This document shows, piece after piece, positions 55,976 through 64,000 of a stretch of 64,000 bases of DNA. The notes under the pieces were generated by a model, which worked only from the letters and a program-made list of their open reading frames with translations, was not told the DNA's origin and made no database searches. Source of the stretch: Ovis canadensis (lineage: Eukaryota > Chordata > Mammalia > Artiodactyla > Bovidae); NCBI RefSeq assembly GCF_042477335.2, contig NC_091260.1, positions 53,091,001-53,155,000 on the forward strand. The letters run 5' to 3'. The translations under genes and the position numbers were made by a program. The stretch's first letter is position 1; the number at the start of each line of letters is the position of its first letter.

Positions 55976-56243
55976 AAATAGTATAAGCTATCAGTCAGCC
56001 TTAAGAAGAAAGGGAATTCTTTCTGTAGACTTTTAAAGGCTCAGTGTCTCTGTGGAGAACAGAATTTGTATGTAAATTGGGCACTGTGGAATTTCCAGAA
56101 CAGAGCTGGAGCCTTGTGGCATAGCTCTGAACTTGGAGCTGGAAGATAAGGATTTTAAGCCTGTGACTATAGCTCGCTTCAGGGAGTGTGCAATAAAGCA
56201 TCTGTTGACTGTTTTCTCTAAGTTCTGTCTGCATTTTGTCAAT
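55976..56243. other. Intronic, nothing recognised
   Basis: No supported repeat or exon. Confidence 0.4.
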
Positions 56244-56244
56244 G

Positions 56245-56385
56245 TCTGCTGCTGCTGCTAAGTCGCTTCAGTCATGTCCGACTCTGTGCGACCCCATAGA
56301 TGGCAGCCCACCAGGCTCCCCCATCCCTGGGATTCTCCAGGCAAGAACACCGGAGTGGGTTGCCATTTCCTTTTCCAATGCGTGA
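56245..56385 (-). repeat. Bov-A2 SINE, one monomer
   Basis: (GCT)4 tail side, AAGTCGCTTCAGTCATGTCC core and TTGCCATTTCCTTTTCCAAT end. Confidence 0.9.
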
Positions 56386-56904
56386 AATTGACTACCTTGG
56401 GAATATTCCACAGCGAATGCTTACATGGAGAAGTGTGAATATCAGCATTTACTGCTACCACTAATAAATGTCCATAATATAAGAAGGATGTCGGTGTGCC
56501 TAGCTGTTGGTATTAGATATTAGATAACTAATTGCAAATATAATTGGGATGTTGGTAAGTGCTATGAATGCTACAGGAGCATATAAAATAGGGACCCAAT
56601 AAGGTCTGGGATCTGGGAGAAGGCTTTTGGAGAAGATAATTTTTGATCTGAGTTTGAAGGACAAATGTGATAAAAGGAAGAGAGCGTTTTTGGAACATGT
56701 GAACAGGTCATGGAGTGGGAAATAGCCAAGGAAGTGCCTTGGAGGAACTACAGGAAAACAGTGTAAAGCAGAAAGTTTTTCTACTCTCTCTAGTTAATAA
56801 ATATTGAGGGGGAAAGGACTTTGAAAATATGTAAATATTCTCTTTCTCATAGACATTCATTTATTGATGTTAGTATGAACTTGCATCCTAATACATCATT
56901 ATTT
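56386..56904. other. Intronic, unassigned
   Basis: GATCTGAGTTTGAAGGACAA resembles a common old mammalian repeat, but the family cannot be named. Confidence 0.35.
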
Positions 56905-57440
56905 ATTGTGTTGCTCATGTATCTCAGTCTGGTCAGTGAAAGTCCTTCAGCCTGGCTTCTGTGTCCTTTTGACTTATCACTATTTGAGCACTCTATTGTT
57001 TTCGGGTACAGTAAGATATTCTAGACTTATCTTGTCCTTTCCTAGCTCTAGAATCAGCCATTACTTCAGGGAACTTTTTCTCTCTTTCCTGAAAATGGTG
57101 CATAGAAGCAAAGATCTGGACATTAGATGTGCTCACTGCTATTGGGTGTTACTCATCCAGGTCCACTGAATGGAATAGGTGTGTCTGCATATATATACAC
57201 ATGTAAATCAAAACACAGTCACATCTGTAGCTATTAGTGTATTTATCTGTACATTTAGAAGATTCTGAATTTATACTAATAAATTCAATTCCAGGCCAAC
57301 AACATAAGACTTATTCTTGTTTTCTCTCTTTCCGCATTGGTAAACGGTCTTCTCTGACAGTGACAAAACTAGCTCCCATTATTCTGAGTATATTTAGTCA
57401 TTTGATCAGTCCCCCTATTTATATCCAATATTCCACTGCT
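56905..57440 (-). repeat. Ancient L1-type repeat (tentative)
   Basis: CTAGAATCAGCCATTACTTC, GTGCTCACTGCTATTGGGTG and TTTGATCAGTCCCCCTATTT have counterparts in the same order near 19990-20370, so both belong to one old family. Confidence 0.45.
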
Positions 57441-59317
57441 GTTATGGCTACAGCCACCTCCTTTCTTGTGTAGATGCCCTTGTTGACTGAATTGGGCTCC
57501 TCCATTCCATGCTAGTGACCCGCCCAGATGCCTCATGTGAGTGCCCTCCTCACCCGACTTGGCTCCCTCATGCCAGCCCACTGGGCTTTGATTCCCTAGC
57601 TAGACTGTCTCCCTCTGGGGTTGTCACTTTTCTCTGTTTCAGCCCTGACACCCAGCACTGTACTACTTTCCCATCAGCATGGATGCCTGTTCCCCTTTGT
57701 CTGGGTTCTAGGTTCTGTTGCCCTGCATCACACATCCCTCCTGTCCCTGTTACCTTTTTCACTCTGCTCCGTCCCCACCTCTGCTCTTCTCTCACCTTCA
57801 ATCTCCTGACCCTAGTTCTGCAGCTGCTTACTTCACTTTACCCTACTTAAGAGCTATCACACCGAGTTGTTTAGGAAGAGAAAAGTAGAGAGAGGCTAGG
57901 GAGAGGAAGGGCACTTTGTCTGTAATTTGTCCATGTTTGTCCCAGTGGCCACCAAATGCCTTTCCAATTCAGATATTCTGCGACCCCATGCTGGGTTGGT
58001 GGCAGATTCCCAGTTCTTCCCTGGTATTTCTTGTGTGCCTGCCAAGTGTCGTTGTGCCCTTGGTAGCTGTCCTGGCCTTTGTTTCCATCCTTAGTGTTCA
58101 CATCTCACTAGCTGTTGTTCACATCTTATACTAGCTATTGTTGTTACACCCACTGTCCTGGTATCTTGGGGTCTTCTGTCTTTATATGAGTCATCTGCAG
58201 GGTGTCTCCAACAACTGTTATATGACTAAGTTCCCCCAGTGTCCAGAACCATGCCTGCTTCCTATTTCCCTGTGTTTTTCCAGCCACCCCTGGAGTTGTC
58301 TCAGTTGTTCTTTATGAAGCATTGTGGATATAAAGTAACTTTTAATTTTATTAACATTAATTTTAATAAATTAACCAAAATTGTAATATTTATTAAATAT
58401 TTAGTGGGAAGAGCTGTTTAAAATCACAGTGTGGACAACTCCTGTTTTAAACTGCTTTTGCTCTAAAAAGCTTCTTTGTTAACCCTCCCTTTAAGGCTAG
58501 ATGCAAACCTAGGTTACTTATAGGGGAGCCATCTCCTCAGTGAATTCTATTTGACCTTCAACTCAGCTGTATAACTTGAAATATACCCCTAAGTATAGCA
58601 CCCTGAATTTATGTAAACATTAAAAAGGAAGAATGGGAATCAGTGAAAGGAGACTGAGACTAAAAGGGCACAAGGAAAACACATTTCACTTCTGTGCTCA
58701 TTACATAGGAATTTCTCTCTGTTGTGAGTTACAGATGAACCTGTATCCCTAGATGCCCTAACAACGCAAAATCATTATCTTTTTGTTCTGGTGATTGAGA
58801 AGCACTGCTGAGAGATGGTTGAAGGGGTGTGACAGGGTTATCTGATGCATGGATGTTGTTAATTCTGTTCACCTGGTTATCCAGGTGTGTGAGATCACGG
58901 GGTCAGGAGGGTGTGGGGTTAAGAGGAAAATGAAGAGGCATCAGGGCCTAAAAATCTTAGGTATGCATAACAGTGATGTGGGGAGGGCAGAAATCCCAGT
59001 GTATTACACGGAGGCGTGAATGGGAGGAAATTAAGCTCCAAATTCTTTTCGAAGAAAAAGAAGAATACAGGTCACTGGATGGAGAGGAAGCAAGGGTTAT
59101 GTGTGAGCTGACTTTCTCTTTTTGGAAGTTGGGAGGGGTTTGAGAGAAGGCACTGGGAGCCTCTCACTACACAGAGAGAGGACCACTGATGAAACAGGGA
59201 CCTTGAGGAGCAAGGGGGTCCAAGACTCTGAGCGCAGTGAGAAGACAACTTCGCCTTGGATGGGAATTTTTTATTTGTAAGTACCAGCCCCGCCCCCCCC
59301 GCCCACATTTTAAAGTT
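57441..59317. other. Intronic, mostly unassigned
   Basis: 57470-57850 is C/T-rich with a 113-codon frame at 57509-57850 and antisense frames of similar length; composition explains these. AT-rich at 58320-58400. No exon. Confidence 0.4.
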
Positions 59318-60090
59318 TTTTTTTTTTTTAAACGACTTTTTGAGGGTGTCTGTGCTTTTGTACATGTCTAGCTGAGAGAAAATAATGCCAGGGCCTCAGG
59401 CGTGGATGGGGGTGTTGGCCTGGATCTTGGGCACGTGGCCTGCGCCCAGGTAGCAGCAGGTGACTGATGTGCAGGCTGCACCCCCACAGCCTTGGAGATG
59501 CCCCCCTTGAAGCTGAACCCTCCTAACTTCTGCAGAGCTCCTGAGTCCATGGCTGCGTAGGTCTCCGGGCTTCGTGCTCTGCGCTCCGCCTGCTGCTTTC
59601 CTGAGGACTGCAGATGTCCATCTCAACTGGCTCCTCCAGGGCCGACCTCTTCAGGGTGAGCTAGAGCGGCTGCCCAGGGTGGGAGGCTGCGCCCTTCTGT
59701 CCGCAGCGCCAGTTCCCGCAGATCCTGGGCCCCTGACAGACATCTGGGGGCTGACCTAACCTGAGCCGAGTCCTTCCGCTACTGCTGCACCTTCATTTCG
59801 ATCTCCAGGGCAAAGAACTGCTTGGCCTGGTATGTGGGGGTATTGGGCTCCCTACTCCGCGTTCCCTCTGCGTGCACTCCTGGAGGCTAGTCCGGAAGCT
59901 GGCGTGAAGCCCACGAGGTTGACCAGATGCTGCTTCTCGAAGGTGATGTACTGCTCCTTATTCACGGGGCGGAGCTAAGGTGCAAGCGTGTCCACGGGCA
60001 GGCAGAGCATATTCAGGAAGGGCTTGCTTTGGGTGGATGGGGAGATGCTGGACACCAGCGTCAGATCTGTTCTGCTAACACAAGGAGGAT
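59318..60090 (-). pseudogene. Possible processed pseudogene, parent not identified
   Basis: A GC-rich block in AT-richer intron sequence reads on the minus strand as broken protein-like frames. Phrases such as NKEQYITFEKQHLVNL (near 59965-59915) and AKQFFALEIEMKVQ (near 59825-59785) are followed by a stop and a frame change. Lower down, the minus frame 59550-59368 begins MDSGALQKLG. An A run on the minus strand (T run 59318-59332 on +) follows about 50 bases after the block, as expected for a retrocopied mRNA. I cannot name the parent gene. Alternatives are a GC-rich unique segment or an unknown repeat. Confidence 0.45.
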
Positions 60091-60575
60091 GAGGTGCAGA
60101 GAAGTGTGAGGTTAGGGTTCAGGAAGTAAAGGGAACTCCAGCAGTATCCTGAGCCTCTGAACCCTGGTATCCCAGGGCTGTGGATTTCAGGACCTGCCTG
60201 AGTAGCCTAGAGTTCCCCTTGACAATCCAGGACTGATGTATGAGCCAAGAGATTGTGCTGAAGGCTGGTTGCAGAGATTGGGCAAACATGCCAGGACTGG
60301 GCATGCAGGCACCTCAGCTTAGAAGATGTGGGAGTTTCTAGCCTCCTGAATCTTTGCGTAAATCCACAGGCTTGGTAGCTGGGGAGCTGAGGCTGATACA
60401 CAGGCTAGATCAGAAATGGGACAGAGGCCGCATCTGTGGGCTAAAGATCATTCCTACCCCCGTTGTTGGCCTTGGTGATACAGAGTCTCAGTGTGGCAGA
60501 AGACTAAGGCTGGAGGAAGGCTGCTGCATTCCTAAGGTCTTGAGCAGAGAGCTGATACTGTGATGGCTAGGACAG
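60091..60575. other. Intronic, unassigned
   Basis: It could belong to the same retrocopy as the block on its left, but there is no direct support. Short frames only. Confidence 0.35.
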
Positions 60576-60579
60576 TTAC

Positions 60580-61066
60580 TGTTACATAGTCCAAGCTCGA
60601 TCTGCTCGCTGCAGAAGGAGCCAGTGAATCCAGGAGACAAGGCGTTGAGGCAAGGAATACAACTTTTTTTTGGAAAGTCGGCTGACGGAGAAGATGGCAG
60701 ACTAATTTCTCAAAATAACCATTCTGTCGATGTCTGGATGCCAGGTTCTTTTATGGATTAGAACTGGGGGGAGGTGAGGAAAACAAAGTGAGAAGACCAT
60801 TTAATTCTTGCAGCTATCTCCTAGAATGGCAAGCCTCCGACAGGGGTACGTGTTAATTTCTTTCTTCTTGTAATCTACAGGTGGATCGGGTAATGAACAA
60901 AGGCAGTTTAGCTTAACAGGCAGAGGGGCAGGATTCTCTGAGGCAGGCCATTATGTATGATTATAATAACAAAAGTGGCAATAAAAAAAAAAGCAAACAA
61001 AGAAGGCTTAAAGTTAAAGAAACAGATCTAGTATGAAGGAGTCAAAATTGACTCTTCCCTGTAACA
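60580..61066 (-). mobile_element. Solo LTR of an endogenous retrovirus
   Basis: The 487-base segment starts TGTTACA and ends TGTAACA, an inverted terminal pair, and is flanked by the 4-base duplication TTAC (60576-60579, 61067-61070). A minus-strand AAAAAAGTTGTATTCCTTGC looks like a decayed polyadenylation-signal region, giving the orientation. There is no gag, pol or env sequence beside it, so it is a recombined solo LTR. A 4-base TSD is usual for gammaretrovirus-like (class I) elements. Confidence 0.72.
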
Positions 61067-61070
61067 TTAC

Positions 61071-61345
61071 CAGATGAACCCTACTCCAGATGCTTTATGG
61101 CTTTATTTCATTTAACTTCAACTATAATTGCCTGGAGAATCCCATGGACAGAGGAGCCTGGCAGGCTACAGTCCATGGGGATACAAAGAGTTGGCACACA
61201 CCCACAAATCTATGAGGTGGTACTATAGTATTCTCCACTCTACAGAAGAAAAAATTGAGACAAAGAAAAGTTAAGGAAGTTGAGTTTTTGCATCTAGTAA
61301 GCAGCTGAGTGAACTCAGGTTGTTAGGTTTCTGATTCTGAGCTCT
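61071..61345 (-). repeat. MIR SINE with a short Bov-tA insert
   Basis: MIR antisense pieces are at 61090-61127 and 61200-61345 (AATTGAGACAAAGAAAAGTT). Between them, about 61128-61200 is a fragment of sense Bov-tA (TGCCTGGAGAATCCCATGGA). Confidence 0.65.
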
Positions 61346-61766
61346 TAAAATGCCACGTGAACCATGGTCAGTTCACAGGTAGGGTGAAGAAATGGAGGCA
61401 GGGGAGTGGGTTGGAAACCTGCCTGTTCACAGCTAGTGAGAGGAGAGGAATCTGAACACTGCAGGGGGTCCTAGAGTCTGAGCATTGTTATTTCTTAAAC
61501 TAAGCTCTTACAAAGATGGAGGTGAAGAAAGAAAAAGAATAAAACAGGCTGTGCTAATCTTTTGAGTTCCGGACCCGGGTCACACTGCTTTTGTAAAGCT
61601 TTAGAGAAAATGCATTAAGTGAACACCTTCCCAGGGCATGTACTCCTTCATCAAAGTTTAGCCTCTTTCTGCAAATAGTACACACTTAGGATCTATCCAG
61701 GAATGTCAGTGAATGGGGAACTTGGGGGTAGCTTAGAGAATAATCTTTTCATCAAAATACATTTCA
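61346..61766. other. Intronic, nothing recognised
   Basis: No supported repeat or exon. Confidence 0.4.
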
Positions 61767-62052
61767 CAGATGTGTATAACGGACTTTTGGACTCAGAGGG
61801 AGAGGGAGAGGGTGGGATGATTTGGGGGGGTGACATTCTAACATGTATACTATCATGTGAATTGAATCGCCAGTCTATGTCTGACGCGGGATGCAGCATG
61901 CTTGGGGCTGGTGCATGGGGATGACCCAGAAAGATGTTATGGGGAGGGAGGTGGGAGGGGGTTCATGTTTGGGAATGCATGTAAGAATTAAAGATTTTAA
62001 AATTTAAAAAATAAAAAACTAAAAAAAAAACTAAAAAAAAAAAGAAAAATAG
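61767..62052 (+). repeat. Ruminant LINE-1 3'UTR and tail
   Basis: CACAGATGTGTATAACGGAC begins in the 3'UTR, GGGAGAGGGAGAGGGTGGGA is the G-rich tract, and a long A-rich tail (61985-62052) ends it. Only about 215 bases of 3'UTR remain. Confidence 0.88.
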
Positions 62053-62596
62053 CTTTGAATTCTTTGATGCCAAAGCCATCTTTGTTTTGTAGCATCTTTC
62101 TCCCCCACAGCTAGTCACTTTATTTGACCCTATTGAAACACAGAATTTTCTTCTTCCCATTTCATGAAAGTACCAAGTAAAATCCTGTGGTGTATTTATA
62201 AGTGAACATAAAAGGATGGACAAAAGCAGGGGAGCAGGGCTAAGTTATTATGCTTTTACTGCTTGTGTTTCAGTGAAGAACTCCATACAACTTTTGTTCA
62301 GTGATCAAGACGGTGGAGATAGGGACAAGGGAGCACAGTATTGACAGGATTTTTGAAGTGCCAGCTAGACAAACCTAGGAAGTGAGAAGCCTGACCTCAG
62401 TGGGAACCAAGCAAGGATGCCCCTGTCCAGTCTGCTTCCCTCAGTGTGGAGTGCAGAGCCCTGTTCTCTTAATCCCTCCCAGGGTTGGAGCCAGGAGTGC
62501 GAGCAACACATCACGGAGGCTGTCCTGGGATTCTCTAAAGAAAGGACTGCACTTTGTCTCAGTGTGATTCAGTAATGTGTAGACTTGAGAAATATA
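62053..62596. other. Intronic, nothing recognised
   Basis: No supported repeat or exon. The 61-codon frame at 62382-62567 has no recognised motif. Confidence 0.4.
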
Positions 62597-62793
62597 AGGC
62601 ACTTAGTCATGTCCAACTCTTTGCAACCCTACAAACTGTAACCCACCAGGCTCTTCTGTCTATGGGATTCTCCAGGCAAGAATAATGGAGTGGGTTGCCA
62701 TTTCCTTCTCCAGGGGATCTTCCTGGCCCAGGGACTGAACCAGGTCTCCTGCATTACAGGCAGATTCTTTATCATCTGAGCCACCAGGAATGG
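62597..62793 (-). repeat. Bov-tA SINE
   Basis: GGCACTTAGTCATGTCCAAC to GAGCCACCAGGAATGGC, antisense. Confidence 0.88.
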
Positions 62794-62944
62794 CTTGGAG
62801 GGGCACATGCCCATTAGTTTGACTGTCAAACATCTAATGAGAGCAGGCAGCAAAATTCTAATCTAAATCATGGTTAGCCTGCACCACCCACATATGGGTT
62901 AGTAGGTACTTGAAATTTGAAATGAAAGATCTCTGCTAACAAAT

Positions 62945-63140
62945 AGCTCACCCTTCTGACCAGGCTTCAATCTAACTTAATCTTTACTAGAAACCTACAA
63001 GATAAATATTATTACCACCTGCCATTTCTAGGCAAGAAAACTGAGGCCCAAATGAGTTTAGTGACTTTTTAAAGGACATACTTCAAGGAGATTGAAACAG
63101 CTGACCTCCTATTACTGTGGTCTTAATCTCAGCACTGTTC
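62945..63140 (-). repeat. MIR SINE
   Basis: ATATTATTACCACCTGCCAT, AGGCAAGAAAACTGAGGCCC and a following GCACTG are antisense MIR landmarks. Confidence 0.65.
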
Positions 63141-63179
63141 TGATTTTTTTGTTTTTAATTAGAGAAGAGTCAAGTTGGA

Positions 63180-63295
63180 AAAGAACTGCTTCACTTTATA
63201 GGTGAGGAAACTGTGGCTGAGGGAGGCTGGACTCAGAACTGGGGTAGCATCTCAGGTTAACACCAGTAGGTACAACCTGAGTCCATTGTTTCTTA
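63180..63295 (-). repeat. MIR SINE fragment
   Basis: CACTTTATAGGTGAGGAAAC starts a second, shorter antisense MIR-like piece. Confidence 0.5.
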
Positions 63296-64000
63296 GTGAG
63301 AACAAGAAGAAGTTACTTTAACCATGCTATCCTTCCCAACTGTTTTAGTCAGTTGTCTGGCTGAGGGCCACAACTTCTCTTAGGAAATGAGCTATATTCT
63401 GTGATGAGCCCCTCTTCTTTCCTTTCTCCTGCTACACACTTCTGTCCCCTCATCTCCTCTGCAGTGGTCCTCTCCCTCACCATCCATCTTTCTCCTGCTT
63501 CTGCCTCTTTCTATCTTCTCTCTCCTCTCCCCAGTTTCTTCTCCTCTAATACGTTTGTTCTCCACAATTCTCTTTTGTCTGCCTCCCTTCTCCTCTGATG
63601 CTATAATTTTCTATTTAAGGTTTTTTTATTTTTTCAAATTCGACTCAGTTGAATCTGGCTGATCTAAGACTAATAAACCATGTAACTGACACTGTTCTTG
63701 TGATTGAACCTCTTTCGTTCTTTAGACTCTTGAAAGATGACCCCACTGCTTCATATTTTCTAAATTGGTGTAGTCTTTGCTCATCATGGCAGTCTAGACA
63801 GCTATATGAGTCCACCAGAGTCAATGGGGGGATTTCTATGTAAGCATTTCTATGGTGATGTTGTGGAGACTAGTTAAAATGTGATCATGATGATTCTTAC
63901 TTTAAGAAAATGAGAGAGATGTTAAGCTGAACTGTAAATTCTGATTTAATTTAATTGTGACATTTCAATGTTCTTAGTAAATGATACTGTTTTTTTTTTT
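63296..64000. other. Intronic, nothing recognised
   Basis: Pyrimidine-rich 63400-63600, then AT-rich to a T run at the window end. No exon or gene. Confidence 0.4.

Larger units (their letters stand above)
37143..64000 (+). other. ADAMTS12: ADAMTS12 intron 2 (incomplete)
   Basis: The intron starts GTGAGT and continues to the window end. I see no frame that looks like the next ADAMTS12 exon (rest of propeptide, then the metalloprotease domain). Unique stretches of several kb lie at 41.3-42.4, 46.3-47.4 and 48-51 kb. Confidence 0.8.

Noticed and set aside
57509..57850. 113-codon frame, possible gene
   Set aside because: Pyrimidine-rich region with an equally long frame on the other strand. 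No domain, start context or splice signal.

Overview
The window is nuclear DNA of a ruminant, most likely a bovid (cattle, sheep, goat or a relative). It is full of ruminant-specific repeats: BovB (RTE-type) LINEs ending in CTGAA repeats, Bov-tA and Bov-A2 SINEs with AGC-repeat tails, CHR-type tRNA-derived SINEs and ruminant LINE-1. Older mammalian repeats (MIR, L2, MER5A, MER20, MLT1) lie beneath them. The exact species cannot be read from the sequence.

Only one host protein-coding gene is supported: the 5' part of ADAMTS12, a secreted metalloprotease, on the + strand. A GC-rich, CpG-dense promoter region (about 26225-26460) precedes exon 1. The exon 1 coding part is 26696-26822 (signal peptide and start of the propeptide), intron 1 runs 26823-36780, and exon 2 is 36781-37142 (propeptide). 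Both exons join in frame to residue 163. No later exon is seen, so 37143-64000 is intron 2 and the catalytic, disintegrin and thrombospondin-repeat parts lie beyond the right edge.

Region by region: 1-25 kb is intergenic and almost wholly repeats, including a ruminant L1 that splits a Bov-tA and is itself hit twice, and a 2.2 kb BovB with a nearly continuous reverse-transcriptase frame at 8151-10356. 25.4-28.6 kb is the least repetitive stretch and holds the promoter and exon 1. 28.6-36.7 kb (intron 1) holds L1, BovB, MIR and SINE insertions, a long poly(C) tract and a 5'-inverted L1. A composite L1/BovB insertion ends only about 45 bases before exon 2. 37-64 kb (intron 2) mixes unique sequence with repeats, notably a young BovB inside an older opposite-facing BovB (51.4-54.6 kb), a possible unidentified processed pseudogene (59.3-60.1 kb) and a solo LTR (60580-61066).

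I found no CRISPR array, operon, structural RNA gene or undescribed system. The interest lies in insertion histories that can be read from target-site duplications (TSDs), a possible upstream ORF in ADAMTS12, and a few unassigned segments. Family names come from recalled consensus patterns, not a database search, and repeat borders without a stated TSD are good to roughly 10-30 bases.
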